A DNA stretch of 64,000 nt from Beroe forskalii (GCA_011033025.1 WFMF01000219.1:186001-250000); one strand, 5' to 3'; positions 1 through 11,992 are shown, numbered from the stretch's first letter. Made by a program: numbers and translations. The notes: generated by a model from the letters alone, not told the origin.

Positions 1-664
1 CACCAGCCACAGTCATTGAGTCCATGGTTGCTTATAAAAAGCAAGAGGAACAAAGTTGCTAATAGTCATTTCCATTGCATTTGTGCTATGTACCCCGACT
101 GAAATAAATACTATATGGACCGAATCACCCAAGACCTGATTCATCTATGACTCAACCCAAAAAAGGGGTTAGACATTTCGGTTTGAGTTAGTTAGGGATA
201 CCTAAAATGTGTCTGTGTTCACTACCACTTGAACCCTCCTACTCCAATTCTGTAGGGCCAAGTTCCAACGCCAGACTATGCCAGAAATGAAATGGTCTCG
301 TATGCACAAGTTCAGTGGTAGTGAATTAGTCATTATAATCAATGTCAACAAATTATCAAAGAATTAAGTTCTTCACAAAATCAAATATTTTTGCTCATAT
401 TTGTTGTTTGTATTCGTTTCTGAAAAATACAGCGCGTCGAGTATTGAGTCTTCGACTGAATGCTATCTGTTTTCGTAAGTGAGAAGGAATCGCACGAACT
501 TGATTTGTTCATGATCCATAAACAAAAACATCCCAGTCGAAATGAATTTGTCTTCAATCGCTCATATCTTTCACCGAGTACGCCACAAAACATCTCAGAT
601 CAGCCACTGATCCACATAGAAAACATTTATGACAAAACAACCCCACTAGCGGGTAACCAGGGGG

Positions 665-928
665 CTAAGTGAGCGGTAACAGGAACAGTAAGGGCAGCAG
701 GACCCCTGGGAAGAGTGATCGAGCTCTGACAGCTCCATTATTGAGTCCTGATGCGCTGGAATAGTTTATTTCAATGGGAACAGTTCCCCTTTTGGTGGAC
801 CCAGCGGAGTTGTACCCTTCACAGGAGAAGTTGCCACTGTCAGCCTTCACTGCCTCACGAATCAGGAGGTTGGAGGTGAGGCCGTCGTCAGAATTCGAGA
901 TCAGGAGTCTGTCAGATGAGGTCAGCAC
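665..928 (-). CDS. Last exon of a GPI-anchored Ig-domain protein (partial)
   Basis: The exon begins after a TGACTCCCAG 3' splice site and runs to a stop. The peptide carries the second half of an Ig domain: a strand E-like SNLLIREA, then DSGNFSCEGYNSAGS, the usual D-x-G-x-[FY]-x-C motif around the second Ig cysteine. After the domain comes a short linker and a hydrophobic tail (FPGVLLPLLFLLPLT) ending at the stop with no cytoplasmic residues, as in GPI-anchor signals of cell-surface adhesion proteins. I could not find upstream exons; a LINE ORF1 and a GC-rich element lie directly upstream. A very short single-pass tail is the alternative to a GPI signal. The Ig call is firm; the anchor is inferred. 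Confidence 0.72.
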   Translation of the reverse strand: MLTSSDRLLISNSDDGLTSNLLIREAVKADSGNFSCEGYNSAGSTKRGTVPIEINYSSASGLNNGAVRARSLFPGVLLPLLFLLPLT

Positions 929-971
929 CTGGGAGTCAGGGGGATACACATGATGCTTTGCCATATCCAAT

Positions 972-1042
972 TGTCAGACGTTGTCTGACCCCTTCGCCTT
1001 CGGCGGGCGCGCAAAATAATGGTCAGACAACGTCTGACAACT
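972..1042. repeat. Short palindromic element with GTCAGACAACGTCTGAC ends
   Basis: Two inverted copies of a self-complementary 17-mer (TCAGACGTTGTCTGA and TCAGACAACGTCTGA cores) flank about 30 bp of GC-rich sequence ending in AAAATAATGG. Related motifs occur in the GC-rich elements near 3.2-3.6, 37.5 and 42.5 kb, so this looks like a short member of one dispersed family, probably non-autonomous. Confidence 0.6.
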
Positions 1043-1049
1043 ATTTATC

Positions 1050-1235
1050 TGATCCCCCAACCACTCTCCCCTCGTGTCTTTCTCCCCAAGTCCCTAACCC
1101 ACCCCCCACCCCCCCATCCCCCTCGCTCCCATTCCTTTACTCCCCCCCCCCCAACTCACCTCTCCATCCCTCCTCCACACCACTCTTCCCTAAACACCCA
1201 CCATCATTTCCATGTACCCCCGTAAAAGGCCCATC
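1050..1235. repeat. C-rich polypyrimidine tract
   Basis: About 185 bp of almost pure C/T with many C runs, including a run of ten or more. The opposite strand is G-rich and could form quadruplex or triplex DNA. No coding signal. Confidence 0.7.
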
Positions 1236-1388
1236 AGTTCCTATTCTGTATGTGTAGACTTGACCCCCAATCTCCCCCGGCGAACCCAGGAGTTTCCAGC
1301 TTCAAAACTAAGGGGGAGCATGCCTGATCCTGCAAGGCTGATTACTTATCAGTGTGCACATGTGTCCTCTATGGTCACTGGTCAGTGG

Positions 1389-2440
1389 TCACCACATACG
1401 GCCATTGAATTTGGCAGACTGTTGCTGCGCGAACTGCTCTATCATAGAGGTACTCCGACGAGCTGGAGCTTCAGCAGTTCTCTGAGATCGTATCTGAGTG
1501 TTCTGGAACAAGACAGTCTGCGCTGGTGGTGCTGGCTGGGAAGAGGAAGAGGGAGGAGTCTGAACCGGTGTCGCTGTCTGAGGAATGGATGTTGAAGCAG
1601 TCTTAGCTGCTGAGGCCACATTCTGAGGAGTTGATACGTTCTCCTTGTCTCTGCTACAAACGGTACCATTACTGATGTAATGGTACTTCTCAGGCTCTTC
1701 TGATCTTTCCTTCATCTGCGTCACCAACACTTTTCTCTCTGCTCTCTTTCTTCTCTGCTCCTGTCAGGAGAGACATAAACCCGCTGTATTGTTCTGACTG
1801 TAGATTCCTCGCATTCCGCAACACCTCGGCTGCCGCATCAGTGCTGCCAAACACCACTTTCACAGGGCGCACAACCCCAGGCCTCGCATCTCCAATACGG
1901 TAGCAGTCCGGCATAAACAGTTGTCCTGAACTGCAGCAGAGCTTGATGACGTACTGCATTGAGCTCATCCCTAACTATTCTTCTGATTGCCTTATGACCA
2001 GAAGAAAACTTGAAGCTGATACATTCAAAACACCACCAGTTTGACAACAGTTTAATATGTCCTGAGGAGAGTCCAGTGAGGTTGACACAGTCAATATGAA
2101 AATTCAGGCCACACTTTGAACATTGTACTGAGGCTATATCATCCACTAATTTTCCACATACACATTGACAATCAGGTTTGCTGGACTCGGAATTTTTGGG
2201 TATCTTTGCATCAGGGCTTGAGATTGGGAGTGATTTATCAACCTCACTGTTAGCTGCTTTCCTAGAGTAAGTTATGACACTCCGATTTCTTTTTCTGTCA
2301 TTATTAACAACTGTCCAGTCTCTATCAGGGTCGTCAGTTTCTGTCCCATTTTCCTCAGTATCTGTTGGGGGACATGAATTCAACTCTTCAGAATCTTGAT
2401 GATGTCTTGACATAGCAGGCAAGTTAAAGCAAAACAACAA
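1389..2440 (-). pseudogene. Decayed LINE ORF1 with PHD finger
   Basis: Three consecutive minus-strand frames together read as one retrotransposon ORF1-like protein. It starts near 2413 (MSRHHQDSEE), is acidic and low-complexity, then has a PHD-type zinc finger: CQCVCG, a CSKCG pair, FHIDC and a final CFEC (C4HC3 pattern). In a second frame (about 1690-1968) follows RIGDARPGVVRPVKVVFGST, a segment I associate with ORF1 proteins of CR1-like elements, then a Q/P/S-rich tail in a third frame. At least two frameshifts break it and no ORF2 follows, so it is a 5' fragment. Orientation matches the Ig exon downstream, so it probably lies in that gene's last intron. Confidence 0.6.
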
Positions 2441-2460
2441 CGATCAAAACGATAAAATCA

Positions 2461-2640
2461 GTCTTCTTTGTGAAACAAATACAGGCTATGTAATATGGAA
2501 GAGCTGTTTAAGAGTTTCATGGCTATAGATAGCTCAAACTTTTTCTAAAAGTCTTCTTTGTGAAACAAATACAGGCTATGTAATATGGAAGAGCTGTTTA
2601 AGAGTTTCATGGCTATAGATAGCTCAAACTTTTTCTAAAA
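2461..2640. repeat. Perfect 90-bp tandem duplication
   Basis: Bases 2461-2550 are repeated exactly at 2551-2640. It lies just upstream of the LINE ORF1 start, in its presumed 5' UTR or the flanking intron. Perfect identity implies a recent event or an assembly stutter. Confidence 0.9.
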
Positions 2641-2753
2641 GTATAAGGTAGAAAAAATTTTGATTTTCAGCAACACAGTTCCACAACAAACTTTTTGAAA
2701 GTCAAGCCACAACACTCTCCAAAAACTCTTTAACCGACGTTGCCTGCCCTTGC

Positions 2754-3737
2754 TCGTAGGATGTTACCCTACCCTCGCGCGCGGCGCAACGTTCCACATT
2801 TGGACGTCACTTTGCAACGTCAACTTAGCCATCCAGTCAGAAGAAATAGACGGGGCAACGTCCGTCGAGCCCTTGCCAGACGTTGCCTGCCCCATATTTT
2901 TTGCGAGTCGGCGCGGGGCGCGCGCGCGAGGGGGCCAGGCAAGCCTGCCCCTCTTCACGCGCTTGCGTCACACAAGGTTTGGAAACAACTTCAGCTGGCC
3001 AGGGTCCCAGTCCTTGCGCTAACCGGGTTCGTAGCTTTTACGCGCGCGCGGCGCCCTGGTTACCGCGGGGGCCAGAGCTACCACGTGTTGTCATGTTACG
3101 TGTCCCTGGCTGTGTGTTCGCGCTCGTTCGCGTTGCCTGACTCTGCGAGTCGGGGCGCGCGCGCGAGGGGGTCAGGCAACGCCTGGCAAAGCCCCATAGC
3201 TGATAGCATAGGTGTTGTCAGACACCTTACGGCGGACGCGGACGCGCGCGCGGGTTGTCAGGCGTTGCCAGACCGGCCCTCGCGCGCGCGCCACGACTCG
3301 CATTCCTAAGCCCGCATAGGTGTGCGTACGCGCGCCGCGCTACCCTGAGGAAGCGCGCCGCGCAACGCAGACAGGGATATACGTGTTTAGCAACGACTCG
3401 CAGACCCATTATTTTAAATAATGGGTAATGACGACGCGACGTCAGACATTTCAGACAACGGCGGGCCCGCGCGTTGCAACGCGCGGGCCCGCCGAATTCC
3501 CTAACCAGGGGTGTCGATACGACACCCCTTGCCGCGCCGCACACTCCGTGCGCGTAACCAGGGCGCTAGGCTGCAGGTTAGGGCAACGCGCCGAATTGGC
3601 GAATTAGGGGTCAGACAATCAGACATTACTATCGACGGACGTTGCCCCGTCTATTTCTTCTGACTGGATGGCTATGCAAAGTGACGTCCAAATGTGGAAC
3701 GTTGCGCCGCGCGCGAGGGTAGGGTAACATCCTACGA
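2754..3737. mobile_element. GC-rich ~1-kb element with ~105-bp terminal inverted repeats
   Basis: The left arm (2754-2867) and right arm (3633-3737) are near-perfect inverted copies; the left has a ~9-bp insertion. The interior is CG-dinucleotide rich, unlike the AT-rich surroundings, and includes a perfect 36-bp palindrome at 3459-3494 and the block CCTAAGCCCGCATAGGTGTG, which recurs near 37.67 kb. No transposase is visible; the open frames are compositional artefacts of CG-rich DNA. It is best read as a non-autonomous DNA transposon or MITE composite. Target-site duplications were not identified. Confidence 0.72.
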
Positions 3738-3859
3738 ACATTACTATACCACATGTTACGTGTTCCTGCTTGTTACGTGTCCCTGTTTGTTACGTGTCGC
3801 GTGTACGTGTCCCTGTTTGTTTCGCGCGCATAATAACTATAAGGCTCTGTAACATGCAG

Positions 3860-4630
3860 TAACATTGGCGCCACTGGGACCATTTAAATGGCACGAATAT
3901 GAATGGTGCCATTGGGGCCAATGGTGCCATTGGCACCTATGAGTATGTACCAATAGCGCAATTTAAATGGCCCTAAATATTGCATTATTTAGTGCCATTG
4001 GCAAAATTGGCGTAATTTATATGGCGCCATTGGTGTCAATGGCACCATAGATTGGTGTCAATGGTAGTGGTACCATAGATGCCAATGGCACCTGCATTGG
4101 TGCCAGTGGCGCCAATGATACCATTGGTGCCAATGGTAGCAATAGAAACGGTGGCAACATTGATGTCATTTAAATGGTGCCAGTGGCGCCAATGACACCA
4201 TTGGTACCAATATGAATAAGTTCAATGGTGCCAAATGTTCCATTGGTGCCAATGACACCATTGTCCATTGTCGCTATTTAAAATTAAATGGCACGATTGC
4301 TACCAATGGGCAATGGCGCCAATTGCACCACTGTCGCCAATGGCACCATTGGTGCCATTTTAATGGCACCATTGGCATCATTGTCGCCAATCCCCTCTAA
4401 TGGCGATCTTGACTTTAGTGTCGCTTCTTAATGGCGCCATTGGCACCATTTAAATGGTTCTATGTTCAATTGGCATCCAATAGCTATCGCCATTGGTACC
4501 AATGGTGATCGCCAATTGTATTGGTACAAATAGCGATAGGGTGCACCATTGGTGCCATTTCAGCTATCACCATTGGTACCAATGGATCTCCATTGGTACC
4601 ATTTAGAGGCACCATTGGTGATAGGTCAAG
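3860..4630. repeat. Self-complementary GGTGCCATTGG/CCAATGGCACC region
   Basis: Some 770 bp consist largely of short words such as CCATTGGTGCC, GGCGCCAATGG and CCATTTAAATGG in both orientations, many of them palindromic. There is no fixed period, so it is not an ordinary minisatellite. A single strand could fold into many alternative hairpins. No coding sequence seen. Confidence 0.75.
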
Positions 4631-5248
4631 GTGCTACCCGGTATGACACTTTCGCCAATAATAATGAAAGCAACTGCAAGCAAACTTCAAATTTGAAACA
4701 GAAATTGATAATAAATAGCAAGATAGTTGGGTACACGTCCCCAAACGTGGTACTGGTAAAATTTAAAAAAAATGCGAGTAACTGTAAGTGTAGTGGTCCC
4801 TGTCTATTTGATACTGACGAGTAACTGTAAGAATATCCTTCTGCCATATTCTTCAGTCCCAATCAGTCGTGGAACTTCTATTAGTATTATCAATAGAACA
4901 TAGCTTTATTTGTTTGTCTTTCTTATGTTTCTTGTCTCCACATTTTCGTTTTTGTCTTTTTTCCATTTAGATACGCAATAATTCACAGACGAACCCATTG
5001 CTTCAGTTAGCACAATCTGAAATAATACCAAAAAGTACTATAGGTTAATTAACTCCCCGTTTTCCCTAGCTACAATTGAAGTATGGGTTTATTATTAACT
5101 CTCATTTCCCAGCTCTGCAATATGGAAGTACACTCTGAGAAACTTCTCACAGTCATTGGAATTAGCTGCCTCATGTTAATCCTTATGTTCGGAGCAGTTC
5201 TCTTAGTCTTACAGTTACTTTTAATCTTCTGGCTCACAGACTTCAAGC

Positions 5249-6758
5249 TCATCCAATCACTACCCAATCTATGTTTTTGTAAATGTTTTTGGTATCATAT
5301 TCTGAAGGATTGGAAATTACCTGGAAAGCAAGGATAGACAGCATGGTATTGGCACCCCCCAAGTGGTAAATAAGGAGGTTCCTACTGCAGAGCTCAGTCA
5401 TTTTACTGCTCCTTTCTCTACCGGCCCATCTGTCAGGCAATTCAGCTGCCATGTAATACACCGTTAAGTTCTTTTTCTCGAAGAACAGGATGTAAGATAT
5501 CATGGCTATGTCATAGCAAATTTCAACGGTACTCGATGCCAACGTGGACAAAAATTGTGCCCATCGGTCATCAAAACTTTCACTGTGCTTCTTCATTCTG
5601 AGTTTCAGGAGGTTCTTACAAAAGCCTATGAAATAAACTGAGCTTGCAAGGACGCAAATTAGAAAAGCGAAAAACATTGTGTACTTAATAGTTTTATCCC
5701 ATGCTCTGACTTTTTCTACCATAGTAATGCAGCTCGGGTAACTATCTTCTCTCAATATGATTATGAGGCACCAGCTAGTAAATCCAACTAGAATCAGAAC
5801 TAGACTAAAAATAACCTCAATGCACAATGCTTTACTTAAGCCATTCTTATTCTCTCGGAAATAGAATGGTTTTATTACTGCAACTGTTTGGAAGCAATAG
5901 GCAAAAAACTTTTCCAACTTAAACGATATCACTATCTGTTTGAGTGCGATTCCCACTACAGCTTGGAACAAAACAGCGGCATGGGACACAATGCTTGCAT
6001 TTGTAACGCTACTAAATCTGATTATCATTTTGATAAAGTAAGAAGCAAGCTCGAGTATTCCAATGATAATCCCTGCGATAAACACACTTGCTTTGACGAA
6101 AGTTACTATACCAGGATATGCAGCCTTATTTTTGTAAGCCTTCTTAAGCCCCACTATACCATTAACCAAGAATAGTATAGCTGAAATAACGTTCATGATG
6201 AAGACACCATTAATGTAGCGTGAAAAATGAACGTCAGTGGAGCTTTCAACAAAATCAAAGATATCATGTTTTACTGTAAGGTTTGTAGTAAAAGCTTCTA
6301 AGGCATTGGCAGTGGCATTCGGCAAAAAATCTACCAACTGTGGTTCAAGGTATGCCATTTCGAAGGAAAGATTATGGGTTGCATTGGTGTAATTGATCAT
6401 TGCCATGCCCCAAGTGTTCACCTCTTCAGTAACGTCCTGGAGAAATTATCAAATATCAATGATTCGATCAGGTCCCTTGCAAGTCAAATTCAATGACCAG
6501 TCAACGGATGTACCTATCCTAAATGCACCCTAAACCTAAATACACCCTAAATCTAATGCATCCTTCATATCGATACTGGAAGAGGAAACGAATGAATCTC
6601 ACAACTCACCCATTCCTCCAAAAGTTCTCCCTCCGACTCAACAAGGACAAGAAATTGTGTATAAACAGGCAATTCCAGTTCTTCCCATTCGATTGTTTCC
6701 TTTATTTCATCAAAAATACCCCACACGTCTTCGTCCATAATGGCCGCTAACTCTGTTA
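5249..6758 (-). CDS. Seven-helix membrane protein (divergent GPCR-like), two visible exons
   Basis: The main exon (5249-6436) follows an ATTTCTCCAG acceptor and encodes about 395 residues to a stop. The preceding exon (6610-6758) has a TTGTTACAG acceptor and a GTGAGT donor and joins in phase (...LLEEW/DVTEEVNTWG). The exon pair gives an acidic N-terminal region with several N-glycosylation sequons (NYT, NAT, NLS, NAT, NLT), then seven hydrophobic segments, beginning near GVFIMNVISAILFLVNGIVG and ending near GGANTMLSILAFQVI. I see no DRY motif and no NPxxY inside helix 7, so it is not a standard rhodopsin-class receptor. It may be a lineage-specific chemoreceptor, but topology is the only evidence. 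A 5' exon with the initiator may be missing, although an ATG lies in the upstream exon. Confidence 0.7.
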
Positions 6759-7099
6759 CTGTAACAAGCAATCAAAATTCAATATTCAATAGAGATGGTG
6801 TAGATATAAAATAAATAGATAAAAGCTGTATAAAGAATAATAGTTTTCGTTTCGGCAAGTTTTCCTGCACTGCGAAAACAAATAAAAAGCACAAATAATT
6901 TAAAAAAAGAAAAAAAAAAGAACAAAGAATTTAAAAAAGAACACAAAGAATACAAAATCTTTAGGGAAATTATATTTATTTTTATGTTTAATACCTGCAA
7001 TATGGTAATTTATCGTATTATAATCATCAAAAATTTTGAAAAATAAATCTTAAATTCAAGTTTTTCGAATCGTGGAAGAAAATGGAAACCCACCACACC

Positions 7100-7950
7100 A
7101 CCTCTTTAAGTCTACACACGCTACGAGTACGACTCCTACACCTCACCATCCTCTAAGGACAGTGTCATGAGATCCCTGACGAGACGTGCTCTCCTCAACA
7201 AATTGACGCGAAACTCCAGACTCTCAGACTGTACATTAAACGTACTCTCCTCCAGAACAGATTCCCTCCCTCCCGCATCACCTCCCTCCCATCATGACAG
7301 AAGTCTCCCAGAGTTCTTCAACCCCTCAACCTTCAACAGACAGATCAGACCCCGACCTTCCCTCAAGGCATTCCTACCTTCCATCCCTCTCTTTCTGATT
7401 CTCCAGACCAATCAAGGAGATCCGCAACGACCACAACATTGGCGTCACCTTTTCTCGAAACATGCTGATCCCTCCGGGACCTCCTCATTAACTTTAAGAC
7501 AGAGATTACAATTATTCCTCCCTCCATACTGACGCCCAACACCATCTACGCCTCTACGAGAATACGAGATCAGTTGCCTTGGCACTCCCGCCAAGTACAA
7601 CGGACAGACCTCGACAGAATGAAGGAACACGAACTATGCTAAAGACTGAACATCAACGCGAACGCACGCGCAAGTCACGTCAAGTCTGCTCCTGCTCTAC
7701 TCCATCAGCTCTACAGGACAGTGAACACTCCATCGCATGGAACGACATCAAAATCCTCAAACCCCTGCCACACAGGTCTCATGTCGAGTTGATAGAACAG
7801 GCTGCCATCACTACAAGGATACCGACCCTTTACACTTACTGTAAGTGTAAGTGCAGTACCCTATCCTCCCTAGGACATCTGCTATAGTGCTACCTTCAAA
7901 CCCAAAGAGTAGAGACCAAGGAGTCCTCTCCTATACAACTGCTGACACCA
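7100..7950 (+). other. Coding-like but broken segment, possible old retroelement
   Basis: C-rich sequence with several overlapping frames, including QQIDAKLQTLRLYIKRTLLQ, and a later frame with charged, arginine-rich stretches. Composition differs from the AT-rich flanks and frames are interrupted by stops. I do not recognise a domain. It could be a decayed transposon. Confidence 0.25.
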
Positions 7951-8596
7951 CTTCTAGTCTCGTGATTTTTCGCTCCAATTGCTTTTTTGTTTTACGAATA
8001 ACAAAGGGATAATAATGGACGTGGTTTTGAGGATTATGGGAGAACTTGCATGGTGTACTACCTTTACCACATTTATGAAAAACTTTTTATTGCATCGAAA
8101 AATTCGAAGCAAAACATAAGTTATATATCCACTCGCGTGCGCTTTTTGAAGACATTTTAGGTTGCGGGCGCGCGCGGCCCGGTAAAATATCTGCACGCTA
8201 AATTTGATATACCCAGCGGATATAGCCCGGCCCGCGAGAGCAGTTCTGCGTCGGTTGCAATATAGCCCGCCTCTTGGAAGAAAATATTTTTTGGTGCTAA
8301 ACTGGCTGAGATCATTGAAAGTGTCCACAACAACAATTTTAGCAGCAAAATATCGATCATGAGGCAAAAAACTGGCAAATAGAAGGATTTTTGTGGAGTT
8401 GATTATCGACAAAAACATCGAGGCGATGGAAAGTTAAGAGTCAAAACACTGAAACTGACATTCATCATTGTTCAGCAGCTTACTGAATCATGAAATTATG
8501 AGAAGTAGTTCAACTTCGAAATAGAATTAATAAATATTCAGCAAAATATGTGGCCAACAGTAGACAAAAGTCGAGTCAAATAGCAGAGAAAACAGT

Positions 8597-8662
8597 GAAC
8601 TGCAGTGATAGCAGTGATAGCAGTGATAGCAGTGATAGCAATGATAGCAGTGATAGCAGCAA
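8597..8662. repeat. GTGATAGCA 9-bp tandem repeat
   Basis: About seven copies of a 9-bp unit with one substitution (AGCAATGATAGC). Confidence 0.85.
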
Positions 8663-9614
8663 TTCTGTAAAATTCTGTAAAAGCAATCATTCCGAGAAAG
8701 AGAAGTAAAAAGATACAAAATCAAAAACGAGAGAATGAAATACAATATCATGAAATAAAGTTAGGAATTTGCATTTGTGTTGATCATTAATTGCATTGCC
8801 ATGTTGTCATGGTTACACATTCTTCGGAAATAGCAAGAGGTGAGTGAGAGCAATACGTCATTATCATTAGTAACAATGGTGCATTACTTTTTCTCACACA
8901 CAGCGGATACGATGTAAAATAAATGCCGCCTAATTACCGCGACACTCTGATACGTTGTGCAACTTCCCGTGAGAAAAATTTTGAGGGACACTTTATTCTA
9001 TTGACTTACCATATTCAACCATGGTTATTACGTCATTCTCATTTGTCTATTTGTGCTGCAGAGTTCCATCAAATGTAAATACGCTCATTTTAACCCATTT
9101 TCTCTCATCTTTTTGTATCTCTTTTCAAGTTCTGCTGTAACTGATGCGTTTCACAAAGTGACATGCTACCATTTTCCCCCTTGGTTTGTTTTTCCAATTA
9201 TTGTTTGTTTTTCCAAGATTGCTAGTGTTTTTAGTTTAATTAACAGCATCTAACCACATTTTTAGCCAATAATCCTTCGATTGCAAGACGCTGAGATTGA
9301 TCCATGCTTTGATTCGATTCGCCTTTAAAATTTTTCGCCCTCGGGCCCTTCGGGCCTCCGGGCTCATAACTTCTACATAGCTTTGCCAACCCTTCGATCA
9401 AATACTTACGGTGCTTAATCGTGTTTTGTATTGCATTTGTGAAAAAAATTAAATTTTTGTTAATTAGAGAAAAACTCAATATTATTGTTGCAAACCTTCC
9501 TGTGTGTGTTCAAATCTTCGAGGATTTCCACTTGAACATTCAACTTTTTCATCTTAGATATGCCATTCTCCCAAAAGCTCACGTGAGTGGATATATACCA
9601 TATACTCCTCGCCT

Positions 9615-9757
9615 CATGGGCTGAATTTCGTATAGCACTCAGCTCTTCGAGCCCTGCGTGCTATACGATATATATCCCACTCGGGCTAGCGCCCTCGAGG
9701 GATATATTTTCATATCGCACGCGCATGCGCGTGCGATATGAAATTCAGCCCTAGAGG
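9615..9757. repeat. Nested multi-hairpin palindromic element
   Basis: Outer arms GGGCTGAATTT and AAATTCAGCCCT enclose three inner hairpins: CGTATAGCA/TGCTATACG, ATATATCCC/GGGATATAT and a perfect 36-bp palindrome at 9708-9743 centred on GCATGC. A related piece (TATATCCACTC..CGTG.GCTTTT) lies inverted near 8120-8155. No coding potential. It probably derives from a MITE. Confidence 0.7.
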
Positions 9758-9759
9758 CT

Positions 9760-11480
9760 GCGGGTATATGTATATAGATCTCCTGCAATTTGTCGGAATA
9801 TGCGAGGGCTAGCCGGCTAGGCGTTGCGTACTCGTACTCGAAGCAGCACCAATTGAGTGAGGCTAGCATCTACAGGCCCGATCATGGGACTGCTAGATTT
9901 ATATAACTTCGCCGATTATGCAATTTGACCAAATTTTATTGTATTGGAATTTTTACATTTAGTCAATAGGCATTTGCATTTAGTCATAAGCCTGCTAGTT
10001 TTATGACGTTGGTAATGCAATTTGACCAAACTTTGCATCTTGTAATTGTATTGATATTATATTGTGCTAGATTTGGGTAATTTGCATTTTGCTTGACTCT
10101 CAGTATTATTGCATTTATTTAAATACGAGAAAACCTTTTGGGGTTTCTCTTTAATTTGATGTATATTCAATTTAAATTGGGCGTAGGGTCAACTGGACGA
10201 ATGATAAGATCGAGATTTTGAAAAAATTGGACCCTTTAGTCTCATGGCACTAGGATGGTAATCATTATCAATATCACGAGCATTTTTACGTTCGAAATTC
10301 ATAACCAAAATTGAAGATTTTGATCAATAAATAACAAAAGTAACGGTAACACTAAATGATGAAAAATTGACTAAAATTGAGGCACAAAAAATTTAAAAAA
10401 ATGTAAAACTTGAAAAGTAGAAAATATGGAGCATAGTTCGCCTACAAGGGTATATTGTTAAAATTCATGGGCCACAACGCAAATTACAGAAATTAATGTG
10501 ACATCTCAGGGTTCGACAATTCATCTCAGACTGCGAAGTGCGACATTTCATCTCAGGGTGCGACAATTCATCTCTTGCAGGGTGCGACACTTCATCTCAG
10601 AGTGCGACACTTTATCTAAGAGTACGGAACTCCATCTCAGGGTTACTATATTTTCTGCGAGTTTGTATTACTCTAAAGTATGCACTTATACTCTTTTACA
10701 ATTATACTCTTTTTTATACTCTTCAAATGTCCCCTTATGAATACCACCGGTCCCAAACTTGCTAAATCAGCAGGTTAGACAAATACAACGGTTGGCAAGT
10801 AATATTAATAAACGATAACAACTGATTATAATCATGATCACTATCACTATATCCATGACCAAGAAATCAAAAACAAAAATAAATTGAAATAAATCGCAAT
10901 TAGCTTGAGCCAAACAATTAATAGCAAAAAACCATTTAACTTCATACTTGAGCACGTGAATCTAATTATCGCCTGGAAAAAAACAATATCTTATCGGACA
11001 TCGGACATTATAATAACAGACATCACAGTTACGTTGAGCACACCAACGTGAAAATTATGTCCGTGATACGTATGTCCGCGAAAATTAGGTCCAGTTTTTC
11101 TTCTTGAAATTTCTATGGTATAGACGAGAAATTCCTGACTTCATCTCTTTTAAAATCGCACAAATAATAAAACTATTCATGAAATTATACTTCTTTTCCA
11201 TGCTTAGTCTCTTAAGTCTTACAGTAACTGAGATATGAAAATTTATCATTAATTTACGAAAAAATTACAATCATAATCTTAATCATGATGGTAAATTGGT
11301 AATAAGAGTTACTCGTGTGGAACCAAAAAGATAAAATTTAAGATGATCTTGTATTTTCACTTTTACCTTCACCAGATTGTGCAATGTGCACCCAAAAGGT
11401 CATTGATGTCTTTACCTTAAAGCATGAAATTATATGATCGAAACCTCTTTGGAAATTTTGTTTTTGCACGGTGACTGATC
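9760..11480. other. AT-rich non-coding stretch
   Basis: No convincing exon. At 10498-10640 five or so imperfect copies of a motif like GCGACAATTCATCTCAG occur; the same motif reappears at 52.07-52.22 kb in both orientations. Confidence 0.5.
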
Positions 11481-11487
11481 ACCAAAG

Positions 11488-11717
11488 CTAATATAGAGCG
11501 AAAAAAGAACGTATATCAAACGTCCAAGCTATTTTTAGACCTCGTCTCGAGAGTGTGTCGGATGGTTTGCTGCTGGTTCTTCTTGACACACGCCAGAGTG
11601 AGGAGGCGAGGAAGACCACCAGAGACACAGCGGTGGAGATGATGATGACAGACCGCTGGTCCAGGACTCCTTCGCTCACCGGAATCAGGACATCAGACGA
11701 CTCCAGCGACTTTCCTG
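11488..11717 (-). CDS. Orphan exon with a transmembrane helix, probable 3' exon
   Basis: An acceptor (CTATGTTTCAG) opens an exon encoding GKSLESSDVLIPVSEGVLDQ, a hydrophobic segment (VIIISTAVSLVVFLASSLW), a basic stretch (RVSRRTSSK) and a stop. That is the juxtamembrane, helix and short tail of a type I membrane protein. Partner exons were not identified. A frame at 12.24-12.43 kb on the same strand (PTHPETKCDKELQNELRKLC) could be one, but I cannot show it. Confidence 0.4.
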
Positions 11718-11836
11718 AAACATAGAATTCCATTACAATATGTAATGGCTCTGAAAACCGTCAGGTATTTAAAAAACAAAAACAAACGAGCATCCAGGTT
11801 GAGAAAGGCGAACGACTTTCTGTGAGTGTACCCTAT

Positions 11837-11992
11837 TGTAATTTACACAAGACGCCCAATGCCCATTTGTTCGTACGTGAAACTGCTTTCACAGTAGGTA
11901 TAGTACGACAACACGTACATTGTATGTGTTGTCGTACTATACAGTTAAAGCAGTATCACGCACGTACAAATGGGCGTCTTGTGGAAATTACA
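11837..11992. mobile_element. 156-bp hairpin MITE-like element
   Basis: The two halves are inverted copies: ACAAGACGCCCA..CATTTGT and GTACGACAACACGTACA on the left mirror the right half, ending in TGTAATTT/AAATTACA. The element folds end to end into one long imperfect hairpin. No ORF and no clear target duplication. Confidence 0.7.

Noticed and set aside
2740..3544. Arginine/alanine-rich frames of 60-190 residues on both strands
   Set aside because: Caused by CG-rich composition of the inverted-repeat element; no domain.
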